Part shown: positions 35,701-46,100 of the stretch, one piece after another
Position numbering within the stretch: position 1 is the stretch's first letter
How the letters are laid out: the number at the start of each line of letters is the position of its first letter
NCBI GenBank assembly: GCA_002633025.1
Contig: NMRB01000594.1
Span: 163,333 to 227,332 of the forward strand
DNA length: 64,000 nt
Reading direction: 5' to 3'
DNA from: Notospermus geniculatus
Lineage: Eukaryota; Nemertea; Pilidiophora; Heteronemertea; Lineidae
The notes under the pieces: model-generated
The model's database searches: none
Seen by the model: the letters and a program-made list of their open reading frames with translations, nothing else
Told to the model about the DNA's origin: nothing
Program-made: the position numbers and the translations under genes

Positions 35701-36145
35701 CCGTCTTCTCCAACAAGTCACCCTCAGCAGTGTACTTAATCTTATGTTTCCTTTCCTTTTTTTCAGGACTTGAACTTGCAGACCTTCCTGAAAAATGGCT
35801 CTTAAAAACATCTATCACACCGGATTCACCCCAACTTTTTGACATCACCACATCAGCACCCTGTTGCTTTCCTTGTGAGTCTCTCTCCTCTTTGTGTTCA
35901 CTTTTATGTTTCTTTTTCTTCTTTTTGTATCCAACGTCCAAACATTGTTTTGATTCGTCAGTACCCAGCTCAAAAGCTGACAGAAATTTGCCAAGATTTT
36001 CACCAGCAACCACGACATATTCCTCACGTTCCCCTGATGACATGTTGTCAGTTTCATCCAACATCTGTTTGTGTTTCTTCTCTTGGGGGGAATTTTGATC
36101 AGATTCTTCCCCCTGCTCCAGAGATATTTCAGGGAGTTCACTCAT
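26760..36145 (-). CDS. TTF1: Transcription termination factor 1 (TTF1-like, Myb/SANT)
   Basis: Nine minus-strand exons (36145-33004, 32335-32150, 30530-30452, 30117-29975, 29310-29136, 28532-28443, 27923-27855, 27377-27295, 26917-26760) join in phase to about 1374 residues. The C-terminal half has the TTF1 Myb/SANT array: SVYLRAKKLFDPKHI, then TKDEKALFETLLERHGRNWV, IGQEMGYSATAV, KPFTQEEDEALIEAVHQATG, RRSRDQCRERW, TADQIKLIQRVYESD, EENEIDFDLLLLEF, VLKQHWRQMVCCVP and EIIEYLFDVQLRKLED. In vertebrates TTF1 binds the rDNA terminator and stops RNA polymerase I in the nucleolus. The N-terminal 1047 residues are one giant exon dominated by a lysine-rich 39-residue repeat, making the protein longer than human TTF1 (905 aa). 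The start lies in ACCATAATGAG. An N gap (31467-31499) lies in intron 2, where no exon is required by phase. Confidence 0.88.
27435..27586. repeat. Palindromic MITE
   Basis: AAGATTATCTTGAACTCAGG and following TTGAGCCACAACTTTT pair perfectly with AAAAGTTGTGGCTCAACCTG then AGTTCAAGATAATCTTC. Outer ends CCGTATGGACC and GGTGCATATGGCC also pair. It lies in a TTF1 intron. Confidence 0.9.
27740..27795 (+). repeat. tRNA-like A-box fragment (SINE head)
   Basis: TGGCCTAGTGGTTAGCGCGT and following TGGCCTCAGCGCTAGAAG has the D-arm/anticodon-arm look of a tRNA, but the T arm is missing. A truncated SINE head inside a TTF1 intron. Confidence 0.45.
28615..28737 (+). repeat. SINE-like repeat with GTGAGCTAAAAA tail
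   Basis: Contains CAAGTTTGGTGTCACGAGGC and ends AAGCTCACCTGGTGAGCTAA with a short A run. Same tail group as 25070-25272 and 54925-55131. Confidence 0.55.
29397..29566. repeat. Palindromic MITE with AAAGCCTTGTTCACACTGC ends
   Basis: The left end AAAGCCTTGTTCACACTGCA is inverted at the right end (TGCAGTGTGAACAAGGCTTT). Internal GGTGCGACGCGGTGCGAT and CGCATCGCGTCGCACG pair as an inner hairpin. In a TTF1 intron. Confidence 0.85.
30778..30845 (-). repeat. tRNA-like sequence, inverted partner
   Basis: Minus-strand GGTGGCCGAGTGG and GCGGGTTCGATTCCACAG. It mirrors the plus-strand relic at 30947-31020 within the same fold-back element. Confidence 0.45.
30947..31020 (+). repeat. tRNA-like sequence (Ser/Leu-type boxes)
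   Basis: Good A box (TGGCCGAGTGG) and B box (GGTTCGAATCC) with a T-stem GACGG/CCGTC, but the acceptor stem does not pair convincingly and the copy sits in a fold-back element. A tRNA-derived relic is more likely than a functional gene. Confidence 0.5.
31270..31466. repeat. TTCGCGGCAGGAAATTTTCGCGA-type repeat, cut by N gap
   Basis: Four copies of a short unit, AATTTTCGCGA preceded by TTCGCGGC/TTCGCGACAGG, in direct and inverted order. The right side is lost in the 33-base N gap at 31467-31499. Confidence 0.65.
31467..31499. other. Assembly gap (33 N)
   Basis: 33 Ns in TTF1 intron 2, next to an inverted AATTTTCGCGA repeat that may have blocked assembly. Confidence 0.97.
32430..32645 (-). repeat. 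tRNA-derived SINE
   Basis: Minus-strand head with A box TTGGCGCAGTGGTTGGAGTG and B box CGGGTTCGATTCCCAG. The body includes CAGAAAGTTTTCGAGGG and CAGTGGAAAGCACTG-like words (minus strand read). The same SINE, interrupted by a hAT-like MITE, lies at 42735-43150. Confidence 0.65.
32700..32947. repeat. Palindromic element beside TTF1 exon 1 donor
   Basis: ACCATTCTCAAATT-type ends, then AGATCTGCACACTT and CCGAAATCTCAACCA, are all inverted on the right side. Total about 248 bp. It ends some 55 bases from the splice donor of the giant TTF1 exon. Confidence 0.8.
33690..35600 (-). repeat. TTF1: Coding minisatellite: about 16 copies of a 39-residue Lys-rich unit
   Basis: Units of about 117 nt encode ESDVLREGSPGSVSVVEDSQ followed by PLELEGRSPKKKKKKHKDN-type sequence. 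About 16 tandem copies fill much of TTF1 exon 1. Each has an acidic half, a serine-rich centre and S-P/R-K(4-6) basic ends. Neighbouring copies (34020-34310) are almost identical in DNA, the outer copies more diverged, as expected for repeat growth by unequal exchange. All copies keep the frame. Confidence 0.92.
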
Positions 36146-36344
36146 TATGGTTTACTTCTAATGGTCTGGATCCAGATATCTGAAAATATAAGATCATCTT
36201 ATATTAAATTCAGTTGTTGCAACAAATCAAATCTCTGTTGTGAGGAATAAATATTCATGGACGGCCTTGGTGCCGCATGGGGTCGACAATTTAAGTACAC
36301 CTACGTCACACAACAGACACCCGGCACACTGGTGCACTGTCAAT

Positions 36345-36845
36345 GAGGCCTGCTGTAGCACAGCTGGTGTGCCAGGCCATAGGCCTTATCGCACCTAGCA
36401 CATGGCCAATCAGCATAAATCAGCGAAGCGGAAAGGGCCCAACCATCAGCGCCCCCGCAGTACATTCACAATGCATTGCCCTGTGCATGGCGTGCATTTT
36501 TTGTCAACATTGGCCAATAAAAGTCACTTCCAAAAGCCTGATGTGCCTAAACTAACTAGCTATGTGGGCGGCGGTATGAAGTGATTCAAATCGATTTGAA
36601 TCACTTCATAACGCCTCCCACGTAGCTAGTTAGTTTTGGCACATCCGGCTTTTGGAAGTTACTTTTATTGGTCAATGTTGACAAAAAATGCACCCCATGC
36701 ACAGGGCAATGCATTGTGAATGCACTGCGGGGACGCTGATGGTTGGGCCCTTTCCGCTTCGCTGATTTTATACTGATTAGCCATGTGCTAGGTGCGATAA
36801 GGCCTATGGCACTAGCACTTGCTGGTTTCATTCTTCATTGACCAG
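36345..36845. mobile_element. Near-perfect 500 bp palindrome upstream of TTF1
   Basis: Two arms of about 240 bp meet at GATTCAAATCGATTTGAATC (about 36583-36602) with almost no spacer. The left arm includes GATAGGCC-like ends, AAGCGGAAAGGGCCCAACCA and TTTTTTGTCAACATTGGCCA; the right arm has the inverses. It lies about 200 bp upstream of the TTF1 start. Such a palindrome can extrude as a cruciform or be transcribed to a hairpin RNA. Confidence 0.88.
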
Positions 36846-36925
36846 TTGACTAGGCCTATGTTATGTAATAATTGTAATGTAGACAATGCCGTTGTCGCTA
36901 CGCTAGGGCAGCAGGCCTACTACAT

Positions 36926-37356
36926 CAGTTCGGGAAAGTTCCGAATTTGGAAACGTTTCTGATTTTGGAAGCCCAGCGATTCCGATATTGGAAACGTTTC
37001 CTTTTTCGGAAGCGATTTTCGATTCCGATATCGGAATCTTTGTAGGCCTTCTTGCACGTTAGGCCCAATCGGGATATGAAAAGCAAAAATCGGGAAGTGT
37101 TTTTTTCCACTAACAGATGGCAGCACCTGTGACCTTGTATTTCACGGCGTGAAATCTGAATTGCTGGCGTAAGTTGGCTGCAATCATCGATAATCATCCA
37201 TTATCATCATCAAAAGGCTCAGTTCCGCCAGAATCTCTATCTCTTGGCTTCCAAATTCGGAAACGTTCCCGCTACATTGGAATCGAAAATAGCTTCCAAA
37301 AAAAGAAACGTTTCCAAAGTCGGAAACGCTTCCAATTTTGGAACTTTCCCGAACTG
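36926..37356. mobile_element. Fold-back element with GGAAACGTTTCC-rich arms
   Basis: Ends CAGTTCGGGAAAGTTCC and inverse GGAACTTTCCCGAACTG. The arms are built of repeated words such as TTTGGAAACGTTTCC and CGATTCCGATATTGG. ACAT flanks both sides (36922-36925 and 37357-37360), a possible 4 bp target duplication. The architecture matches the other fold-back elements here, but the sequence is unrelated. Confidence 0.75.
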
Positions 37357-37360
37357 ACAT

Positions 37361-39730
37361 ACAACTACCAGCAACAGCGTAGGCCTACTAGGAATTAATT
37401 AGGAAGGTAGGCCTAGCGCAAGGCAATCTTTGTTTAGGCCTAGCTAGGCCTAAATCATGATCAATTCATCATTCTTTTTCTTTCAAAGAACTGCCTTAGC
37501 CTGATGTTTTCGCAGGCAAAGCGCACCATCCGACAATCGATCAGTGAATGCACAGTGTGTGGCACTGCATTTAGTGACTCATTTTCGGACACAGAGACAT
37601 GACAGAACACGCTTTCTGCTTCTTTCACAGGTACGATCAGACAACTAGGCAAAAAAGCAAAGTTTTGTTGATTTGAACACAACAGTCTTCCTTAATATGA
37701 TAACCATCATTTCTACGCATTTCTTACCGCTGAAACGCACTTTTTTCCAATAATTTCGATGAAAATGGGAAGCCACGTGCTTCTGCTCATTTTGTACACA
37801 AATGGACTAACCAATCATATTGCTCGTTACATTTTCGCCGCTTCTCTAAAACAAGAACTTGGCGTAAAAACGATGGGATCCTGAAAGACAACATTTTCTT
37901 TATTTCTCTCTATCAGATAATCTACACAGTAGAAACTCACACTATATAGTAAGAAAATATTCGACTTCAAATAATTGAATCATCCATATCTTGTAAAAGT
38001 GTTCCGATCTACACTGGGGTAGGCCTAATTTCGTCCCACTTTTCAATTCCTCTTTTTCGATCAAGCCTGCATTTAAAGCCTAGACTGATCCTCTATCCTC
38101 GAACCGCTCCGCTCGTCACTCTCCAACGCAGAGGTCAGACGGTTTCACGACACGGCACTGCGGAGGAGTGTGTCCACTAATACAAGCGGACAGGGAACCA
38201 GTCTATTTAAAACCCAGTTTTGTCAACAATCACCCTGAATTCCAACGTCTCTTTGCCCAAACTTGTCCCCAAATTCTGCACGTTGATTCATGATTTTATT
38301 CCAAAGGCATTTAAGTGTAGGAATTTGATCTACAGGTAGGACATATCTGTTTTTTATGTTATTTTTCTGAAAGGTTTTCAAGTTTGCAGTGGTTTTGTGA
38401 TGCGGGTTTTGGTGTTCGTCTGCACTGCAGCAGTAGCCTACACAATCACAATGTATGTGTGTACTGTATCCATGTAGGCCTAGGCCTATTATTTGTGTAG
38501 CTACAGGCCTACCAGCAAAGTGCATGATAAAGACTATCACTATCACTATTAGCATACTTTACATGTATTGTACGTATCTGACATCGTGGTGGAACTGGAA
38601 GGTGAAACTTAAAACGGAAAAGCCTAATTAGGCCGGTATTTATTTGCAATTGAACAGGCCTACCCTAGGCCCTAGGCTAATCATGCTAATTGCAGTCTTC
38701 TTGGCCTGGGAGGTGGGGGGATCAATCCTAGATGGCAGAGAGAGAGATGCAGTGAAGCAAAGATCGAGTGAAAGTTGACCAGTCAGTTGAGTTAGGACCG
38801 TCGTGTCGGGACGTTATGTCACGCATTCCATAGAATAGGCCTAGGATAGCTTCATTTGTTTGGTCTTCTGGACCAAGGTCGATGTTTGTACTAATCATGT
38901 CACACAGGAGGAGAGATCTGGGAGTGAGCATGGTGAGGTCTTATTAAAACCTCCCTGATCTGTCTGAGAAGTACATGGATTTGATATATTGCAACCTATT
39001 CAAGGTGATTCAATGTGAAGTCTCACTGAAGGTTTGACATCATTGACAATGCAAGATATATACGTGACGTTCAACATAAGCTTGATCAAGGCACCTTGTT
39101 TATTGAATACCGATTCATTGCATTCATCAAACATTGTCACGTTCATGGTTCAATTCACTCAATTTGTCAATCTGTCAGGATCGACTATCTTGATCAATGT
39201 CAATATAATCGGTCATTATATGCCAATCCAAATGCTGATGACCTTTGCAAGTTTGCCTGGAATTTCAGTGTGAGGAGGCCTAGTTTTGTTAGGGCGCTCC
39301 TGATTTGTTTTGAGTTGAGACAGGTTTGTTTAAAAAACCCACATCGTTTAGTTGTTTGTTGCAATCTGGCGCACACACAAGTAATTACATGGTATGATTG
39401 ACCCTTAATTAGCCTAATTAATTTTGGTGAGGGTGTCTCATGCTGCTACCCCTGTCTGTCAAACCTGTTTAGGCCCAGCAGTATGCCTAAATATTCAATA
39501 CCTCTGTCCACATTAATAAGCCTGGTGGATTAACAATTTTCACAGTTTGTGGTACTATATCCAGCAGAATAAAATATTCAGATCTCTGGTTTGGGGCAGA
39601 CAGTGAGCATTGGTAAAGTGGACTTCTTATTGGGGTTTTTGTTTTTCCTGTTGCAATATTGCGATGCTGGCACTGAAATGGCTTATCTATTTGTGGTGGT
39701 ACATGTACTCATATTTGATGAAGAACTACA
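37361..39730. other. TTF1-ODF2 intergenic region; no gene seen
   Basis: No exon recognised. The region is rich in TAGGCCTA words. It separates two divergently transcribed genes (TTF1 minus, ODF2 plus), so promoter elements and untranslated first exons of ODF2 are likely somewhere here, but none can be pinned down. Confidence 0.4.
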
Positions 39731-39735
39731 TGTAT

Positions 39736-40049
39736 TATAGTACGTTTGAGTCATCTGGAGCTCGATGGGCGTATGTCAATCAAACCCTTAGAAACCCAGA
39801 CCACAATGAACTTAGGGTTTACTCTAAACGGTCCAACGCACATTGTTTTCTAACCAGCTGACCTTGGTTTGAAATTGAACATACAACTAGACCTTGATTG
39901 AAATTGAACACAGGCACAGGCATGGGATTGGCTGGAAGCGTCCTGTCAATAAAACGCATGTCAATAGCCAGACTTCACCAACAATACCAAGGTCTGCCTG
40001 ACAACCGAAGGTCCGCCCATCGAGCTCCAGATGACTCAAACGTACTATA
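39736..40049. mobile_element. 314 bp MITE with 36 bp terminal inverted repeats
   Basis: TATAGTACGTTTGAGTCATC and following TGGAGCTCGATGGGCG at the left is repeated exactly inverted at the right end. The TATA ends are compatible with a TA target duplication, as in Tc1/mariner-type MITEs. It lies about 85 bp before the ODF2 start codon. Confidence 0.85.
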
Positions 40050-40134
40050 GGTTTTCTTCCCTATCATGTTATCCTTCTCTCTTCAGACAAAGACTACAAC
40101 AGACTGACTTCACAAGAAAGGTACAGCATCCATA

Positions 40135-43100
40135 ATGACGATTGGGAAGTCGGAGAGGTCCATGTCACCTGTCCATGTTCATGTTCAAGATGACACACCA
40201 GTTCATGTCCATGTTAAGAAGTCAGCGAGGAGTCGCACACCGACAAAACTCTCCATCACTGTGAGTATCAACAAAATACTCATTTGACTCATGGTCTTCC
40301 CAAGTCAGAGCTGGGAGGCAAAATAACTCCAACATTAAGTGGAAATTGTGCAAGCTTGGAAGTAACGGCAGGCGTGGTAACAATTAGAAGATTTGGGCTA
40401 TCAGAGCGAAAGAGTGGAAATGTTAGCGCCAGTCATCTCTGAGGTTCCGGGTATGATCCCTTCTTCTCATATTGAGGGTGACTCCAGACAAATGCATATC
40501 GGGGCCCGGTTGCACGAAACTCACGATAGCGCTATCTTGGTGTTAGCGCTAACTTGATGTTAAATGACGTAAAAGAACAATGGATTTTTACGTCATCTAA
40601 CATGAAGATAGTGCTAACACCAAGATAGCGCTGTCGTGAGTTTCGTGCACCCGGGCCCGGGTTTCCTCCTGCTGTACACTGAATAAAAAATTTAATTGCC
40701 AAATGTTATTTGTATCTATTTTGCACGATGGCAGGGACCTTTGAACGGTACCCATTGAACTGGTCATACAATATCTTATATGACCATTTTGTTCTTTTCA
40801 GGAACCAAATAAAGTACAATCTAGCAACCTAAAAAGGAGTACGGCAATGTCTCGCAGCCGCAGCAGGAGTCCAGGGCCGGGCCCGTGGATACCACCGCCG
40901 GGAAAGACAACAAAGGGGACAAAGTTGACGTGGCAGGTGAGTTTGTGTCAGCAACAAAATTGTCGTTTTTATTCATTTTGTCCTCCTCTATTAGTATTTA
41001 ATAAGGACTGTACCTCTATTAAGGACAGCTTCTGTCAGTCCCAAGGGTGTCCTGGATAGAGAGGTTACCGGTAATTGATTTGTTCAGGAGCATTCGTCAA
41101 AGTGCAGGGTCAGGCCTTTATAATTAATGATGTTTAACGTCAGAGCCCAAATTAAGGGCACCCAAATTTGAGTCTTGTTTTACATTTGAATGGGAATCTC
41201 AGATGCCTGGAAATGGTGTCTTTTATCCTCTATTTCCCAAAAATTTTCAAACGAGGGAGGGAACCCCCACCTCGCGCTCCCCCTGATCGCGCCTTCGGCC
41301 CTCTGATGGGGCCTTTGGCCCAATACCACTGTAAACAGAAATAGCCCAAATTAGGGAATATAAAGGACTGAAGGTTTCACAAATCTTGATTCTGTGTGTG
41401 TTTGCAGGGCCCATCTCATCGCCTAGAAATCCAACCCCAACTCGAAGACACCACAATGAAACTCGCCGACCTTTCTACCGACGACGAGGACCGTGTCCAC
41501 ACCAAGATGAGGCAGTACGAGGAAAAGATCGACAGTTTGATGTCAGAGATGGGAACGCTCAAGAACGAAGTCGATTTACAACGGACGATGAGGGAGATTG
41601 AACGAAAGGACGACTTGTTGGATACATCGCGGAGGATTTTGGAAACGAAGGAAGATGAACTGGAGGAAGTCAGGCAGGAACTTGACGCCACAGAACGGGA
41701 GAATATGTTACTTAGGAGGAGTATGGATGCGTTGAATGAAATCGCAGACAATAGGTATGTTTGTTGATCTTGTAGATGATTCTGGACATTTCACTCCCCT
41801 TTTCACACATTTTGATTCCAACGTTCAAACATTTGATTTGTTTTCGTCCTTTTCAGGGCAGAGATGGACCGTGCCATCACCGCCTCAGAAGAGCTAATGA
41901 AAAAACTGGTCGAGGTTGAATTCGATGGGCAGGCAGCTGCCAAACAGGTTGCATCACTCAGGGACACCGTCCGCAGACTACGAGAGGTAAGCCAATCTGA
42001 AAAGTCCATTGAAATCTGTAGATCAACTTGTAAATCTCTTGCGGCCCATGTGATTTTTGGCTAACTCGTCTGCCCCGAGATTTGAGCAGACAGTATCCTG
42101 TGTTGAAGTTTTCTGAAAGCATTGGGAAAAAAACGGAAAATATTTGAAGAAAATTCTTCAGATGGGCAGTAGGAACAATCTTTCTTCTAATATTTTTCAA
42201 TCATCAGTATCATTGGATGCGAGAAAAGTTTGGCAGAAGTGCTGTCTGCTGGACTCCTGGGGCAGATAATTTTGAAAAACCCTTAACTTAATACAACAGC
42301 TGAAACACTCTTTGTTTGTTTCCAGGGGCATCGTATCTCATCATCTGATAGTGCCTTGATCGCCAAACAGAAAGAACTCTTGATGGAGAAGCTTGCCGAT
42401 TTTGAAACGAGTAACCGTGCCTTGCGACATCTGCTGCGGGATCAGCATCGTCGGGAGGCAGGCAGTGTGAGGTTGTCGGAACAGCGAGACGTGCTGCTGA
42501 AGAAACTTGGTGAGACTGACGAGGCCAATCAGAGGTTGAGGGTCAAGTTGATGGATCGTGATCGTTATGTAGCTGAGCTGAAGGTTCAAGGAGCTGCACA
42601 GAGGGTAAGTGGGTCAAACTGGAATACACCGAGTGTTCTAGTTTTGAGAGTTAGTTAATTTCCAGCCCATCGTGTGTAGGGATGTGGACGTGGACATGTC
42701 AAATCAGTTTTCATGGACAGTCTATGAAGTATTTTGTAATACAATGTAGTATTGCACTTCCACTGTTCACTCAAAGCACTTCACATTATTGCCCCGTCTT
42801 CCAGAAACGTTTCTGGGAACCCGAGGAGCAGCACATTCATTGCTCACTTCATTCTTCCAGACAATCTGAAAGCACAGAGTGGTGACCCGCAGTGCTTCAC
42901 GTTTGAAATCTGCAGGAGCTCAATCAGTTGAGCTCCTCAAAGGCTCAAGGAGAGCTGTTAATCACACTCGTGAAATTATGGTCAGTTACTTCAATGATGC
43001 CGAGGAGCACGGTCAATTGAGCTCCTTGGTGCAATTTTGCGGGCACGCAGGGGCACGAGCGTGATTACGCCCATCTTACGTGAAGCACTGGTGACCCACT

Positions 43101-46100
43101 GTGTGTTGAACCCACAACCACCCCACTTACCACTGTGCCACTGCACTCCCCCATTATTTTATGTTTCTAGGATGAGAACTTGACCTTGGCCAGCGTGCAG
43201 CACTCCCTCGAGAGCACCAGGGGGCATCTGCAGAAGCAGCTGCGTCAGAAGGAGGCTGACTGTAACCGATTGGCCGTTCAAGTCAGGGTATGTTCCAATC
43301 ATCTGAGTCGTTTCTGTCTGGCTGTATCGCTTGACACTTCGGAGGATCCAGGTTCGATTCCCGGTTGGTTGGGCCTGCTGTCCGTCTGATATTACTGAGG
43401 GCAATCTATCGGTATGCGATTTATTGTGGACATTTATTAAGATTGCCTCCATCTCTAATGGGGCGGTCTTCCTTCTCAACTTAGTTTAAGCTTTCTTCTA
43501 GTTGTCTGTATCATTTCTTTATCTTCTGTCCTCCCAGGCCCTGGAGAGTTCCCTTGCCCAGGAAAAGATCGAGACAGACCACCTAACGGAGCTCTTGGCG
43601 GCAGCCAGGGAGAAGGCGGAGAGAGACAAGGAAGCACTCAAGAAAGCAACAAGGTATGGAGTTCCGCTATACAGAAAAGTTACTGAAAAGTGACGAGGTT
43701 GTCCATGTACCAACTCGGTTATGTATTCTTTCTCACTGCTAATGTATTGTATCATACAGGGTTCAAAAGCAGCGTGCCACACGAAGCGAGGACGCCATTG
43801 AGCAGCTCAACTCACAACTCTTGGAGCGGGAGACCCACCTTGCCGAGGTCCAGACTCAGGCTGACCAGATGAAGTCACGCGTTGACAAGCTGCAGAAAGA
43901 GAAAGCGCAGGCTTTGGCTGAAAACACTTCACTCAGAAAGTAAGTTGAAGGTTGTTTCAGACAGAAACAGAATCGTCTTTTGCTGGGAGAGATTTGTGAC
44001 TTTTGACATGTGTGTATGGGTAGAAATACTGTCCTGCTGTAAACGCAAATTCTTTCCTCGAAGGTGAAGTACCCTGGTAGGTGAGATGGGTAGTAGGTCA
44101 AATGGGAAAACTGGCGAAATGAAAGTCAGTGGGTGTACAACAAAAATATCTAGACCAATGTGGGATGATTTGTTGCATTTCCATATCTATCTGGATTGCA
44201 TAGGCGACATTTATGACTATTTTCAGTCGCGTCTTGGAGTTGGAGACACGTCTCGAAGCGAATGAAACCAGGACGATAACTCAAGTCGAAGGTTTGAATG
44301 CCAAACTCCATGAGAAGACCAGCGAGGCTAGTGCCTATAAGTTGGAGAATGAACGACTGATGGTAAGTAATTTCAGCTCTTAAATGTGACATGAGAACCT
44401 ATTGGGTTGGATTTTAGAAATTACTTTGTTCGTCTTAACCACAAGGTCAATGATAATCACTGATTCCGGGGAAATTCACTTTCAGACTTCCATCACGGCC
44501 ATCGAAGACAAACTTGCCCAGGCTGAATCCGAGGTTACGCAGCTCCGCAGCAGTCTGCGTCAATATGAACATCTTGTCGACGAATACAGAACACAGGTAA
44601 GAGCTGGGGGATAGAAAGCATCCTGGGATATAATAAATTTCTGAAATTTTCCCAAGAAAATCATTGTGAGGTTACCGGTACGCGTGTTTCATTGTTTTGC
44701 TAGATGGGACATCCCGGTAACATGGACACCCTTAAAATCATACTGCAAATGAATACCTGTGGTCAGAATGACCCAGAGCTGAAAGTTTTCAACTTTCAAG
44801 AGTTGCAAATATCGCCATTTTACAGAACACAAACATTCATCTTTTTCTTCTAGTCGATCACTTTATCTCTTGCAAATGGAGTAAGTTTGACCAGCATGTT
44901 ATCAGTCATTTATGTCAGATATTGCATCGTGGCATTTGTTCATGCAGTGTTCTCCATGCATCTTTTGCTAGGGGTAAATCTACCGGGTAGGCCTACTCCT
45001 GTGGAGAATTCTGATTTATGATGGTTGATAATCAGTGTTATTGGTTTCAGAAATCTGCATGAAAAGCTAATTTTCCTAACCCTATTGTATTACTCTTTGT
45101 GTTCTCTGTTCTGTGACAGCTTTTCTGGTCTGCATTTTGAAGGGCTTTGTGTAGAAAATGGTCTGCATTTTGAAGGGCTCTGTGTTGGAAATGGTTTGCA
45201 TTTTGGAGGGCTCTGTGTAGGAAATGGTCTGCATTTTGAAGGAATCCTTGTAGGCTAGCCTGGAAATGGTCTGCATTTTGAAGGCATTGCATGTTGGTTG
45301 CTATGTTTGAATGCCTTCTCTGGCCAAGGATTATGCACCCAATTCCCATTGCATGATTCAGATATTAACATATCCCGTCCTCAATAATGCAGGTCTAGAC
45401 GCATGACGTCTGCTAGACACCGATTTGCATGATCATAATCTGGCATTCTCTAAACACGATGACTCATTTCAAATTGACAGTATTGAAATTCAAGTAATTA
45501 TGAGGTGACATAGGCCTAACACAGTGGAGTGGGTCTGTACCATAAGCCACAGGCTTCAAATTTGACTTTCACAAAAATCAAATGTGAACCACCGTGATTT
45601 TTGTCATTTCATTACTTTCAATGTGTTTTGTTTTCTCCAGATGAACCAATCACGACAGGAGGCTGACGAGGCCACAATTCGTTTGGAAGACTCGCAGAGG
45701 GAGACACAGAGGGTGCAACGTGACGGGGATGCAGAATTGGAGCGGGTAAGGCCAATCACTGATTATAATGTTGTGTAAATAGGCTTCAGTAGTCTGCTTG
45801 CATAGAACCTCTGCCAGTAGACTAAAACTCAAATCTTGAAATTGGACTGTGGTTCAGTTTGGCTGTTTGAGACTAGCTTATGTATATATGTCTCCGTCTC
45901 TCTCTGATTTCACCCGCCTACATGTAAAGCTTAATCCTTTACCTTAGCACCAAATTCACCTCCTAACCTTACATCTCCTTGCTTAGGCTTAGACCAAAGT
46001 TCTGTTTTGTACTCAGCAAGTTTGAGCATAGTTGTCAAAGTTCTTTCTCGGTTATTGATTGAAAACTCATAAAGGTGTATCGGTGAACAAGACATTAGAC

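Noticed and set aside
33217-35773. Several frames of 80-120 codons opposite or in other frames of the TTF1 giant exon
   Set aside because: By-products of the lysine-rich coding repeat (AAG/CTT-rich), not separate genes.
37461-37682. 73-codon minus-strand frame between TTF1 and ODF2
   Set aside because: Some codon-like look but no recognisable domain, no splice partner and no conservation evidence available.
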